Assembly: GCF_014874065.1 (NCBI RefSeq)
Contig: NZ_JADBEE010000002.1
Coordinates: 558,001 to 622,000 of the forward strand
DNA length: 64,000 nucleotides
DNA from: Nesterenkonia halotolerans
Lineage (GTDB): Bacteria; Actinomycetota; Actinomycetes; Actinomycetales; Micrococcaceae
Direction: 5' to 3'
The position numbers and the translations under genes are program-made. This document shows, piece by piece, positions 24,474-32,917 of this stretch (the stretch's first letter is position 1; every line of letters begins with the position of its first letter). Under the pieces are notes generated by a model. The model was not told the origin of the DNA. It saw only the letters and a program-made list of their open reading frames with translations, and searched no databases.

Positions 24474-26294
24474 TCAGCTCACCTGCTCGTAGAGCTCCAC
24501 CCAGCGCTCCTCGAGCTTCGCGTTGTCTCCCTGGAGCCGCTCGACGTCGGCGCTGAGCTTGCCCAGACCCTCGGAATCCGTGGGGTCGTGATCTGCCATC
24601 TGCCGCTGCTTCTTCTCGATCTGCGTGGTCAGCTTCTGCATCTTGCGCTCCAGCGCGCCGACCTCCTTGCGCAGCTCGCGCTCCTCGGCGCTGGAGAGCC
24701 CCGAGGGAGTCGGGAAGGCCGCTTTGGCTGCCGCGGCGGCTGACTTTCCGGCCTTGCCGTTCTTCCCGCCCTTGCCCTCGGACGCGCCGGAGTCTCCGGC
24801 GGTCAGCCGCAGGTACTCCTCCACGCCGCCGGGCACATGGCGGAACTTCCCGTCGAGGATCGCGTACTGCTGATCGGTGACGCGCTCGAGCAGATACCGG
24901 TCGTGGGAGACCACGATCAGCGTGCCGGGCCAGGAGTCCAGCAGGTCCTCCATGGCGGCGAGCATGTCGATGTCCAGGTCGTTGGTGGGCTCATCGAGGA
25001 TCATCACGTTGGGCTCGGTGAGCAGCACCATCAGCAGCTGCAGGCGGCGACGCTGGCCGCCGGAGAGCTCGCCGACCCGGGCCGAGAGGTGCGCAGTGGA
25101 GAAGCCCAGGCGCTCCAGCAGCTGGGCCGGAGTGTGCTCCTTGCCGTCCACCACGACCTGGGTCTTCTCGCGGGCCAGCACCTCGCGGACGCGATCACCC
25201 TCGATGTCGGCCAGCTGGGAGAACTGCTGGTCCAGGGTGGCCAGGCGCACCGTCTTGCCCTGCTTGACCTGGCCGGCGTCGGGCGTGAGCTTCCCGGCGA
25301 TCAGGTTCAGCAGCGTGGACTTGCCGGCACCGTTGGCGCCGAGGATGCCGGTGCGCTCACCGGGACCGATCCGCCAGGTGACGTCGTCGAGGATCTGCTT
25401 CTCCCCGAAGGCGAGGGAGACGTCCAGGACGTCGACCACATCCTTGCCCAGCCGGGCGGTGGCCATCTTCTTGAGCTCCACAGTGTTGCGCGGGGGAGGG
25501 ACATCGGCGATCAGCTCATTGGCCGCGTCGATGCGGAACTTCGGCTTGGTGCTGCGCGCCGGCGCGCCGCGGCGCAGCCACGCCAGCTCCTTCTTCATCA
25601 GGTTCTGGCGCTTGGCCTCCACGGCGGCTGCCTGACGGTCGCGCTCCACGCGCTGAAGCACATAGGCCGCGTAGCCGCCGTCGAAGGGCTCGACCACCCG
25701 GTCGTGGACCTCCCAGGTGGTGGTGCTGATCTCGTCGAGGAACCAGCGGTCGTGCGTGACCACCAGCAGCCCGCCGGAGGTGCGCGGCCACCGGCGGTTC
25801 AGGTGGTCCGCGAGCCAGGAGATGCCCTGGACGTCCAGGTGGTTCGTCGGCTCATCGAGGGCGATGATGTCCCACTCGCCGACCAGCAGCTTCGCCAGCG
25901 CCACGCGTCGGCGCTGACCGCCGGAGAGGTTCGCGATCGTGGATTCCCAGGGGATGTCGGAGACCAGTCCGGCGATGACGTCGCGGATCTTGGGGTCCGA
26001 GGCCCATTCGTGGTCATCGGCGTCCCCGACGATGGAGAACCCGACAGTATGGTCAAGATCAAGGTCATCGGACTGATCCAGCACGCCGAACTGCACGCCC
26101 TTGCGCCGGGTGACCTTGCCCGAATCGGGCTCCAGGCGCCCGGTCAGCATGCCCAGCAGAGAGGATTTGCCGTCACCGTTGCGCCCGACGACGCCGACGC
26201 GGTCGCCTTCATTGACGCCGATCGTCACGGAATCAAAGACGGTGCGGGTAGGAAATTCGAGGTGTAGGGCTTCGGCCCCCAGAAGATGTGCCAC
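24474..26294 (-). CDS. ABC-F family ATPase (Uup-like, with C-terminal coiled coil)
   Basis: A 606-residue soluble protein with two ABC ATPase domains and no membrane segment, as in ribosome-associated ABC-F factors. Domain 1 has GRNGDGKSSLL, LSGGQRRRVALAKLL and IIALDEPTNHLD. Domain 2 has GANGAGKSTLL, LSGGQRRRLQLLMVLL and MILDEPTNDLD. The linker contains basic KKELAWLRRGAPARSTKPK. After a Gly/Lys/Ala-rich spacer, residues ~535-606 form a heptad coiled coil (SSAEERELRKEVGALERKM), as in Uup. It probably binds ribosomes or branched DNA; which one cannot be told. GTG 26294 is chosen because a TACCCT box lies six bases upstream; an in-frame ATG at 26333 adds 13 unlikely residues. Confidence 0.92.
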   Translation of the reverse strand: MAHLLGAEALHLEFPTRTVFDSVTIGVNEGDRVGVVGRNGDGKSSLLGMLTGRLEPDSGKVTRRKGVQFGVLDQSDDLDLDHTVGFSIVGDADDHEWASDPKIRDVIAGLVSDIPWESTIANLSGGQRRRVALAKLLVGEWDIIALDEPTNHLDVQGISWLADHLNRRWPRTSGGLLVVTHDRWFLDEISTTTWEVHDRVVEPFDGGYAAYVLQRVERDRQAAAVEAKRQNLMKKELAWLRRGAPARSTKPKFRIDAANELIADVPPPRNTVELKKMATARLGKDVVDVLDVSLAFGEKQILDDVTWRIGPGERTGILGANGAGKSTLLNLIAGKLTPDAGQVKQGKTVRLATLDQQFSQLADIEGDRVREVLAREKTQVVVDGKEHTPAQLLERLGFSTAHLSARVGELSGGQRRRLQLLMVLLTEPNVMILDEPTNDLDIDMLAAMEDLLDSWPGTLIVVSHDRYLLERVTDQQYAILDGKFRHVPGGVEEYLRLTAGDSGASEGKGGKNGKAGKSAAAAAKAAFPTPSGLSSAEERELRKEVGALERKMQKLTTQIEKKQRQMADHDPTDSEGLGKLSADVERLQGDNAKLEERWVELYEQVS

Positions 26295-26300
26295 CCATCC

Positions 26301-26306
26301 AGGGTA
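26301..26306 (-). promoter_or_regulatory. Leaderless -10 box (TACCCT) of the ABC-F gene
   Basis: TACCCT on the minus strand, six bases before GTG 26294. Confidence 0.45.
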
Positions 26307-26435
26307 ATGCCACGGTTCAGCCTGCGGATTCACGCGGTTTCATCTCCCGCCGCGCCGCATGCGAAGATGGACCAGCGCGTGGCCGGGAACTGGTGTGCTG
26401 GGAAAGAACGAGCATCCATGCACCCGACGTCGCAC

Positions 26436-26507
26436 TCCGCCTTGGTGTAATGGCAGCACGCCAGCCTTTGGAGCTGTGCAGTCTAGGTTCGAATCCTAGA
26501 GGCGGAA
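26436..26507 (+). tRNA. tRNA-Gln (anticodon UUG)
   Basis: A 72-base cloverleaf. The acceptor stem is TCCGCCT/AGGCGGA with discriminator A. The anticodon loop CTTTGGA gives UUG, which reads CAA/CAG, and the T arm is CTAGG-TTCGAAT-CCTAG. No CCA is encoded. It lies directly upstream of glmU, a conserved actinobacterial arrangement. Confidence 0.95.
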
Positions 26508-26578
26508 CGGCACTGAACTGTACAGCCGGGCCTATCTACACTGGAGGGGTCCAAGAACCGCCTCGAGGAGCAGACTTC

Positions 26579-28114
26579 GTGACCACACCCCAGCCAGCTC
26601 GACCCACCGCCGTGATCGTCCTGGCGGCAGGAGCCGGGACCCGGATGAAGTCAGCCACACCGAAGATCATGCATCCCATCGGTGGAGTCTCGATGATCGG
26701 GCATGCGCTGGCCGCCGCGAAGGGCCTGGATCCGCAGCATCTGGTCGCCGTCGTCCGCCACCAGCGCGAGAAGGTGGCCGCGCACATCACGCAGCTTCAG
26801 CCCCAGGCGGTGATCGCCGATCAGGACGAGGTCCCCGGCACCGGACGCGCCGTGCAGGCCGGCCTGCAAGCGCTCGACGCCGCGGGCGCACCGGCGAGCA
26901 CCGGCACCGTCGTCGTCACCTACGGCGATGTGCCGCTGCTGACCTCGGACATGCTCGCGGAGCTCGTGGCGACCCACGAAGCCAGCGCGAATGCGGTCAC
27001 CGTGCTCTCCGCAGTGCTCGACGACGCCGCCGGCTACGGTCGGATCCTGCGCAGCGACGAGAACCCGCAGGACGTGCTCGGGATCGTGGAGCACAAGGAC
27101 GCCACCGAAGCCCAGCGCAGCATCACCGAGATCAACTCCGGGATCTACGCCTTCGACGCCGCCGTGCTCAATCGCGCGCTGAGCCAGGTCACGACCGAGA
27201 ACGCGCAGGGGGAGATGTACCTGACCGACGTGCTCTCCATCGCCCGAGCCGAGGGCGGCAAGGTCTCCGCCGTGGTCACCGCCGACCGCTGGCAGGTCGA
27301 GGGAGCCAACGACCGCGTGCAGCTGCAGGCGCTCGGCGCCGAGATGAACCGGCGCACCGTGGAACGTGCCATGCGCGCCGGCACCACGGTCATCGACCCC
27401 ACCACCACCTGGATCGACTCCACGGTCACCCTGGAGGAGGACACCACGATCCTCCCCGGCACCCAGCTCCACGGCGCCACCCACATCGGCCGCGACGCGG
27501 TGGTCGGGCCCGACACCACGCTGACCGATGTGATCGTCGGTGAAGCGGCCACCGTCACCCGCGTGCACGGCTCGGGCGCACAGATCGGCGCCGGAGCCAG
27601 CGCCGGACCGTTCACCTACCTGCGCCCGGGCACGGTCCTGGGCGAAGAGGGCAAGATCGGCGCCTTCTACGAGACCAAGAACGTGACGATCGGCCGCGGC
27701 AGCAAGCTCTCCCACCTCGGCTACGCCGGGGACGCGACGATCGGCGAGTTCACCAACATCGGCTGCGGCAACATCACCGCGAACTACGACGGCGAGAACA
27801 AGCACCGCACCGTCATCGGCTCGCATGTGCGCACCAGCTCCAACACCGTCTTCGTCGCCCCGGTGACCGTGGGCGACGGCGCCTACACCGGTGCCGGGGC
27901 AGTGGTGCGCAAGGACGTGCCGGCGGGGGCGCTTGCGCTCTCGGTGGCTCCGCAGCGCAACGCCGAGGGCTGGGTGCAGGCCAAGCGGCCCGGCTCCGCA
28001 GCCGCCGACGCTGCGGATGCCTCTGCAACCGACGACGCCGGCCAGTCCAGCACCGCCGGCGAGTCCAGCGGACAGAACGGTCACGCCCAGCAGAGCACCA
28101 CAAACTCCGAGTAA
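26579..28114 (+). CDS. glmU: Bifunctional UDP-GlcNAc pyrophosphorylase / glucosamine-1-phosphate N-acetyltransferase
   Basis: A 511-residue two-domain enzyme making UDP-GlcNAc for peptidoglycan. The N-terminal uridylyltransferase has VLAAGAGTRMKSATPKIMHPIGG, VVTYGDVPLLT and ITEINSGIYAFD. The C-terminal left-handed beta-helix acetyltransferase has hexapeptide repeats, YLRPGTVLGEEGKIGAFYETKN, SHLGYAGDATIGEFTNIGCG and ITANYDGENKHRT with the catalytic His region. The last ~45 residues are an Ala/Ser/Asp-rich tail. GTG 26579 is chosen with GAGGAG at 26564-26569; the longer frame runs through the tRNA gene and is rejected. prs follows after 52 bases, so they are likely co-transcribed. Confidence 0.97.
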   Translation: MTTPQPARPTAVIVLAAGAGTRMKSATPKIMHPIGGVSMIGHALAAAKGLDPQHLVAVVRHQREKVAAHITQLQPQAVIADQDEVPGTGRAVQAGLQALDAAGAPASTGTVVVTYGDVPLLTSDMLAELVATHEASANAVTVLSAVLDDAAGYGRILRSDENPQDVLGIVEHKDATEAQRSITEINSGIYAFDAAVLNRALSQVTTENAQGEMYLTDVLSIARAEGGKVSAVVTADRWQVEGANDRVQLQALGAEMNRRTVERAMRAGTTVIDPTTTWIDSTVTLEEDTTILPGTQLHGATHIGRDAVVGPDTTLTDVIVGEAATVTRVHGSGAQIGAGASAGPFTYLRPGTVLGEEGKIGAFYETKNVTIGRGSKLSHLGYAGDATIGEFTNIGCGNITANYDGENKHRTVIGSHVRTSSNTVFVAPVTVGDGAYTGAGAVVRKDVPAGALALSVAPQRNAEGWVQAKRPGSAAADAADASATDDAGQSSTAGESSGQNGHAQQSTTNSE

Positions 28115-28166
28115 CGTTTCACCAGGCACAAACCCACAGCAACGCCGGCGAGAGGCAAGAACACCC

Positions 28167-29147
28167 ATGGACGAAATCAGGCTGAGCGGGGAAAAGACCC
28201 TGGTACTGGCATCCGGGCGTGCACACCCGGAGCTGGCAGAGGAGATCGCCAAGGAGCTCGGCACCGAGCTGCTGCCGATGAGTGCCTATGACTTCGCCAA
28301 CGGGGAGCTCTACGTCCGCTCCTCCGAGTCGGTCCGCGGCAAGGACATCTTCCTGCTGCAGTCCCACCCGGCCCCGCTGAACAACTGGCTCATGGAGCAG
28401 CTGATCATGGTGGACTCCATGAAGCGAGCCTCGGCCAAGCGCATCACCGTGGTCTCACCGTTCTACCCCTACGCCCGCCAGGACAAGAAGGGCCGTGGTC
28501 GCGAACCGATCTCCGCCCGCCTGGTGGCCGACCTCTACAAGGCCGCCGGCGCCGACCGGATCATGAGCGTGGACCTGCACACCGCGCAGATCCAGGGCTT
28601 CTTCGACGGACCCGTGGACCACCTCTTCGCCGTCCCGCTGCTGGCCGAGCACATCCGTGGCCGCGTCACCGAGGACGAGGTCACCGTGGTCTCCCCAGAC
28701 ACCGGACGGGTCCGGGTCGCTGAGCAGTGGGCCGACCGCCTGGGCGGCGCACCGCTGGCCTTCGTGCACAAGACTCGCGACGTCACCCAGCCGAACAAGG
28801 CCGAGTCCAAGCAGGTCGTCGGCCAGGTCGAGGGGCGCACCTGTGTGCTCATCGACGACATGATCGACACCGGCGGGACCATCTCCGGGGCCGTGAAGGT
28901 CCTCAAGGATGCCGGCGCCAAGGATGTCATCATCGCCGCCACCCACGCGGTGCTCTCCGAGCCTGCCTCGGAGCGGCTCGCCAACTGTGGCGCCCGTGAG
29001 ATCGTCGTGACGAACACACTGCCGATCCCCGAGGAGAAGCGCTTCGAGACACTCACCGTGCTCTCCATCGCGCCGATCCTCGCCCGGGCGATCAAGGAGG
29101 TCTTCACCGACGGTTCGGTGACCTCCCTGTTCGACGGCGACGCCTGA
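28167..29147 (+). CDS. prs: Ribose-phosphate pyrophosphokinase
   Basis: A 326-residue enzyme making PRPP from ribose-5-phosphate and ATP, the precursor of nucleotides, His and Trp. Conserved parts are FANGELYVRSSESVRGKDIFLLQS, the ATP flexible loop PFYPYARQDKKGRGREPISA, the metal-binding VDLHTAQIQGFFDGPVDHL and the PRPP loop CVLIDDMIDTGGTI. A short actinobacterial N-terminus (MDEIRLSGEKTLVLASGRAHP) is present. ATG 28167 has AGAGG about 11 bases upstream. Its 3' end faces the TetR gene, with repeat family B copy 1 in between. Confidence 0.97.
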   Translation: MDEIRLSGEKTLVLASGRAHPELAEEIAKELGTELLPMSAYDFANGELYVRSSESVRGKDIFLLQSHPAPLNNWLMEQLIMVDSMKRASAKRITVVSPFYPYARQDKKGRGREPISARLVADLYKAAGADRIMSVDLHTAQIQGFFDGPVDHLFAVPLLAEHIRGRVTEDEVTVVSPDTGRVRVAEQWADRLGGAPLAFVHKTRDVTQPNKAESKQVVGQVEGRTCVLIDDMIDTGGTISGAVKVLKDAGAKDVIIAATHAVLSEPASERLANCGAREIVVTNTLPIPEEKRFETLTVLSIAPILARAIKEVFTDGSVTSLFDGDA

Positions 29148-29161
29148 GCTTCACCCCTTCT

Positions 29162-29264
29162 CGTTGAGGGGCGGGGCGGTCCCCACTTCACGTTGAGGGG
29201 CGGAATCTCCGAGTAGTTGAGGCCCCAGAAGGGCCCAGTTACCCGGAGAATCCGCCCCTCAACG
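29162..29264. repeat. Intergenic palindrome family B, copy 1 (with extra half copy)
   Basis: The arms 29191-29210 (CGTTGAGGGGCGGAATCTCC) and 29245-29264 pair at 19 of 20 positions around a 34-base centre. The first 13 bases of the left arm also occur alone at 29162-29174. The element lies between the convergent prs and TetR genes, and its right arm contains the TetR stop codon. There is no T-run. Confidence 0.85.
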
Positions 29265-29909
29265 CGTGGGTGGCGTGGGTGCTGTGGCCCAGGCGACGAC
29301 GACGTCGCCGATGAAGCCCCGCATCCGGTCCTGGCGGGGCTGCGTGGTGAAGTCCGGGTCGAACAGGTAGCTGAAGGTGTACCGGTTGGCGATCTGGAAG
29401 ACGCAGTAGGAGCTGATCAAGAGGTGCAGGTCGAGCGCGTTGACCTCCTCGCGGAAGGCCCCCTGCTTCTTGCCCTGGGCGATGATCCCGTCGAGGATCG
29501 TCACCGCCGGCTGGCCCAGATCGCTGAGTGACTCCAGCTTGCGGATGTACTTGCCGCGGTGGATGTTCTCGATGGAGACCAGCCGGATGAACGCCGAATT
29601 GCGCAGGTGGTGCTCATAGGTCAGCTCGGCCAGCTCGCGCAGCGCGTCGATCGGGTTCATCTCATCGACCTGGAGCGTCTGCTCGGCCTTGCGGATCCCG
29701 CGATAGGCGTTGTCCAGCACCGCCATGTACAGCTGTTCCTTGCCACCGAAGTAGTAGTAGATCATCCGCTTGGTGGTCCGGGTGCGGCGCGCGATCTCAT
29801 CGATGCGCGCACCGGAGTAGCCGTCGTCGGCGAAGACCTCTGTGGCCACTGCGAGCACCTCGGCTCGGGTGCGTACGGCGTCGCGCTGTCGGGGCGGCGT
29901 CTCAGTCAC
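29259..29909 (-). CDS. TetR-family regulator of the catabolic cluster
   Basis: A 216-residue one-component repressor-type regulator. The N-terminal HTH is intact: ATEVFADDGYSGARIDEIARR and TTKRMIYYYFGGKEQLY. The C-terminal ligand domain contains YEHHLRNSAFIRLVSIENIHRGKYIRKL, seen in TetR proteins next to aromatic and hydroaromatic catabolism genes. GTG 29909 has GGAGGAG eight bases upstream. It is the last gene of the same-strand run dctQ-dctM-dehydrogenase-dctP-hydrolase, 63 bases after the hydrolase gene, so it may be autoregulated through that operon. A candidate operator is the 14-bp palindrome at 34777-34790 in front of dctQ. The inducer is unknown; a hydroaromatic acid is inferred. Confidence 0.85.
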   Translation of the reverse strand: MTETPPRQRDAVRTRAEVLAVATEVFADDGYSGARIDEIARRTRTTKRMIYYYFGGKEQLYMAVLDNAYRGIRKAEQTLQVDEMNPIDALRELAELTYEHHLRNSAFIRLVSIENIHRGKYIRKLESLSDLGQPAVTILDGIIAQGKKQGAFREEVNALDLHLLISSYCVFQIANRYTFSYLFDPDFTTQPRQDRMRGFIGDVVVAWATAPTPPTR

Positions 29910-29972
29910 AGTATTCTCCTCCTGGCTTCGCCGCGAGAGTATCAGATCCCCTCACGGCAGGGTCCTGCTGGC

Positions 29973-30944
29973 TTATGCCCCTGTCAGGAGGCGTCGGGGG
30001 TTGTCGACCAGGAGTTTATGCTCGAGGGCGGCGTCGAGCCCCTCGGCGCGCAGCCGCGGCAGGATGCGGCGGTGCAGGTGGTCCATGCTCCACTGCGGCG
30101 CATGTTCGGCGCGCCAGGAGGGTGGGGTGATGCGGCTGAACACCGCGGCGTCGTGGGAGAGCAGCAGCTGACCCTCGAGCCCCAGCTCCAGCAGCTCCAG
30201 CAGCATGCGGATGCGATCTTCGTCGGATCCCGTGTGGCTCATCCCGAAACGGTCGAAGCCCAGGAAAGACCCGGCCTCGGCGAGTTCGCGCAGGTAGTCC
30301 AGATCGGTGGAGTCGCCGCTGTGCCCGATGACCACCCGATCCAGGCTCACGCCGAGGCTGCCCAGCAGGCGCTGCTGCTCGAGGCCCCCGCGGGAGGCGG
30401 GATCTGAATGTGTGGTGATCGGCACGCCGGTCTCCCGGTGGGCCTGGGCGGCGGCGGTGAAGACATGTGCGACGTCGGCGGTGATCCCGGCGCTGTCCGA
30501 GCAGACCTTGAGCATGGCCGCACGCAGGTCGGTTCCCGCGATGCCTTCCTGGATGTCGCGCAGGAACAGATCGATCAGCGGATCGGGGCCCTCCACCAGT
30601 CGGCCCGGCCCGTTGAGTCGGAAGAAGTGCGGCAGCACGTCGCTGGTGTACCAGCCGGTGGCCACCAGGATGCGGACCGAGGTGCGGCGGGCCAGTTCGG
30701 CGACCCGCCGCACGTCTCGTCCGAGACCGGGGACGGTGAGGTCCACGATCGTGTCTACGCCCAGCTCTGCCAGCGCCTGCAGCTGAGCCTCGACTCGTGC
30801 CATGACCGCGGTCTCGTCCCACTCAGGGTGGGGGAGGTCGCGGTCGAGCTGCGGGTCGCTGACGATCAGGTGCTCGTGCACCAGAGTCGTGCCCAGTGAA
30901 TCTCCGGGCACCTCTCCGGTGAGCGTGGGAACCATGCTGGGCAT
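29973..30944 (-). CDS. Phosphotriesterase-family metal-dependent hydrolase (lactonase-like)
   Basis: A 323-residue amidohydrolase-superfamily TIM barrel of the phosphotriesterase/phosphotriesterase-like lactonase group. All binuclear metal ligands are visible: LVHEHL (His23, His25), the Lys expected to be carboxylated in AAMLKVCSDS, ITTHSDPAS (His), IGHSGDSTDLDYL (His) and the late LLSHDAAVF (Asp). The end MDHLHRRILPRLRAEGLDAALEHKLLVDNPRRLL is typical. Natural substrates of such enzymes are mostly lactones or esters. It starts nine bases after dctP in a TRAP/shikimate-dehydrogenase operon, so a quinate- or shikimate-derived lactone or ester is a plausible but untested substrate. Confidence 0.87.
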   Translation of the reverse strand: MPSMVPTLTGEVPGDSLGTTLVHEHLIVSDPQLDRDLPHPEWDETAVMARVEAQLQALAELGVDTIVDLTVPGLGRDVRRVAELARRTSVRILVATGWYTSDVLPHFFRLNGPGRLVEGPDPLIDLFLRDIQEGIAGTDLRAAMLKVCSDSAGITADVAHVFTAAAQAHRETGVPITTHSDPASRGGLEQQRLLGSLGVSLDRVVIGHSGDSTDLDYLRELAEAGSFLGFDRFGMSHTGSDEDRIRMLLELLELGLEGQLLLSHDAAVFSRITPPSWRAEHAPQWSMDHLHRRILPRLRAEGLDAALEHKLLVDNPRRLLTGA

Positions 30945-30953
30945 AGGGTCAGG

Positions 30954-31985
30954 TCACTCGCTCGTGGAGCGGATGGCTTCGAAGGTGGCCAGGGAGTCGC
31001 CCTCGAGGGCCTCTTCGAGGTTCGGGAGGGTCTGCTCCTGGAACGCCTCCACGTCCACATCGTCATTGACCTCCCAGTCGCCGCCGTCGCGCCATTCGGT
31101 CAGCGTCTCTTCCTCGTCCGTGGCGACGCACTCGGTCACCTCGGTGACGGCAGATTCGACTGCGCTGGTCAGCGCCTCCTGCTGCTCCTCGTCGAGGTCG
31201 TTCCACTTGTCCGACATGATCACCAGGTTGGTGTTGAGCTGGTGCGAGCTGAGGTTCAGGTAGTCCTGGACCTCGTTGAGGTTCTCGGACTCGATGTTGG
31301 TGATCGGGTTCTCCTGACCGTCCACTGCGCCCTGCTGCAGCGACAGGTAGAGCTCCTCATAGGCGACCTCCACCGCATCGGCACCCATGGCCTCGGCGTT
31401 CATCAGGAACTGCGGGGATCCGGGGAAGCGGATCTGCATGCCTTCCAGGTCCTCGGGGGAGCTGATGGGCTCGTTGGAGGTGAAGTGGCGGGCGCCTGCC
31501 GACCAGGCGCCCAGGGTCTGGATGCCGGCGGACTCGGCGAAGTCCTCCACGACCTGGGTTCCCTCTTCGCTCTCCATGAAGCGGGCGAGGTGATCGGCGT
31601 CGTCGAAGGCGTAGGCGGCATCGAGCACGCTGATCGGCTCGTAGACGGCACCCAGCGCGGAGGCGCCCTGGATGTCGATGTCCACGTCACCGGAGGCGAC
31701 GGAGGCGATGCGGTCGGCGTCGCCGCCGAGCTGGCTGGAGCCAAAGATCTCGATGGTGAGCCCCACGTCGGCGGCCTCGACCTCTTCCTTGATCACGTCG
31801 GCGCCGCAGCGGGCCTGGGGCTGGTCATCGTTGTAGCTGTGCGCGAGGGTCAGCTCCATCGACTCGCCGCTGCCTCCGCCGTCGCCGCCGGCTTCCTCGT
31901 CGCCTCCGCCGCAGGCAGTGAGACCGAGGATCGGCAGGGCGGCGATGACGGCGGCCTTGCTCAGGGTGTTGTATCGCTTGGACAT
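30954..31985 (-). CDS. dctP: TRAP transporter substrate-binding lipoprotein (DctP family)
   Basis: A 343-residue extracytoplasmic solute receptor. The lipobox is ILGLTAC, followed by a Gly/Glu linker. The DctP fold is visible as LTLAHSYNDDQPQARCGADVIKEEV, EIFGSSQLGGDADRIASVASGDVDI, the specificity region MQIRFPGSPQFLMNAEAMGADAVEVAYEELYLSLQQGAVDGQENPI, and the LDEEQQEALTSAVESA helix. The Arg in MQIRFPGSP normally pairs with a carboxylate of the ligand, so an organic acid is expected. ATG 31985 is used with AAAGGAAC upstream; an in-frame ATG at 32003 overlaps the dehydrogenase gene. It works with the DctQ/DctM membrane subunits and feeds the dehydrogenase encoded beside it. Confidence 0.93.
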   Translation of the reverse strand: MSKRYNTLSKAAVIAALPILGLTACGGGDEEAGGDGGGSGESMELTLAHSYNDDQPQARCGADVIKEEVEAADVGLTIEIFGSSQLGGDADRIASVASGDVDIDIQGASALGAVYEPISVLDAAYAFDDADHLARFMESEEGTQVVEDFAESAGIQTLGAWSAGARHFTSNEPISSPEDLEGMQIRFPGSPQFLMNAEAMGADAVEVAYEELYLSLQQGAVDGQENPITNIESENLNEVQDYLNLSSHQLNTNLVIMSDKWNDLDEEQQEALTSAVESAVTEVTECVATDEEETLTEWRDGGDWEVNDDVDVEAFQEQTLPNLEEALEGDSLATFEAIRSTSE

Positions 31986-31999
31986 GGTGGGTGTTCCTT

Positions 32000-32917
32000 T
32001 CATCGGTGCATCGTTGCACGAGGGTGTGGTGATTCGGCTTCGATCAGGGCATTGAGGTCATCGAGCATGGACACGCGGTCTGCGGTCTCCCCGGTGAAGA
32101 TCTCGAAGGCGTCGGCGGCCTGATGCATGGCCATGCCGAGCCCCGAGACCGTCAGGCAGCCGCGTTCTTCGGCTGCGCGGAGCAGCACGGTGTCCACCGG
32201 TCGGTACACGACGTCGGCCACCCAGTGCCGCGGCTGCAGCAGCTCGGTGTCGAACGGTGATCCCGGGTGGTGGGCCATGCCGAAGGGAGTGGCGTTGACC
32301 ACGCCGTCGGCACGCTGGAGAAGCTGAGGAAGGTGCTCGGGTTGAGCCCGCTCAGCGGTGAAGCCATGCGTGGTGTGCAGGCTGCGAGCCAGGGTGGCGC
32401 TCTTCTCGAGATCCACGTCCACCAGGCTCAGGCTTGTGACTCCGCGCATGACCAGCGCATGCGCCACCGCGGAGCCGGCGCCGCCGGATCCCACCAGCAC
32501 CACGTGGCCGCAGGCGGTCTCGCCCAGGCCGTCGTCGATGCAGGCCTGGAATCCAGTGACGTCGGTGTTGTGGCCGACCGTGGCGCCGTCGTCGGTGAAG
32601 ACCACGGTGTTGACCGCGCCGATCATGGCGGCAGAGGGACCGAGCTCATCGAGCAGCGGCACCACGGACTGCTTCGCGGGGAAGGTGATGTTCAGCCCGT
32701 TGAAGCCCAGCCGCTGGGCCATCTGCAGCAGACCGCCCAGCTCCTCCTGGGAGCCCTCGCCACCGGCGAACTCGATGCTGCGGTAGATGTAGCGCATCCC
32801 GTGGCGCGAGCCCTCGAGCTCATGCATCGTGGGAGTCAGCGAGGGGCCGACGCCGTGGCCGATGAGCCCGGCGAGGATGCTGCGCCCCGTGTCGGTGCTT
32901 CTCAGAGTCTCGATCAC
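32000..32917 (-). CDS. Shikimate/quinate dehydrogenase (catabolic AroE paralogue)
   Basis: A 305-residue NAD(P)-dependent dehydrogenase of the AroE/YdiB/QsuD family. The substrate region reads GHGVGPSLTPTMHELEG, the actinobacterial quinate/shikimate-dehydrogenase variant of the S-x-S-P motif. The catalytic Lys is in GLNITFPAKQSVV and the Asp in GHNTDVTGF. The Rossmann loop is LVGSGGAGSAVAHAL, with DVDLEKSA after strand 2 (an acidic end, favouring NAD over NADP). It lies inside a TRAP operon with four-base overlap to dctM (GTGA), so a catabolic role (shikimate to 3-dehydroshikimate or quinate to 3-dehydroquinate) is more likely than aromatic amino acid synthesis. Confidence 0.9.
   Translation of the reverse strand: MIETLRSTDTGRSILAGLIGHGVGPSLTPTMHELEGSRHGMRYIYRSIEFAGGEGSQEELGGLLQMAQRLGFNGLNITFPAKQSVVPLLDELGPSAAMIGAVNTVVFTDDGATVGHNTDVTGFQACIDDGLGETACGHVVLVGSGGAGSAVAHALVMRGVTSLSLVDVDLEKSATLARSLHTTHGFTAERAQPEHLPQLLQRADGVVNATPFGMAHHPGSPFDTELLQPRHWVADVVYRPVDTVLLRAAEERGCLTVSGLGMAMHQAADAFEIFTGETADRVSMLDDLNALIEAESPHPRATMHR

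Noticed and set aside
29191..29264. Palindrome family B as rho-independent terminators
   Set aside because: No T-runs follow the stems, and copy 4 lies between two divergent 5' ends.
32000..32917. Shikimate dehydrogenase as the biosynthetic AroE
   Set aside because: The substrate motif is of the quinate/shikimate catabolic type and the gene is embedded in a TRAP uptake operon with overlapping neighbours.
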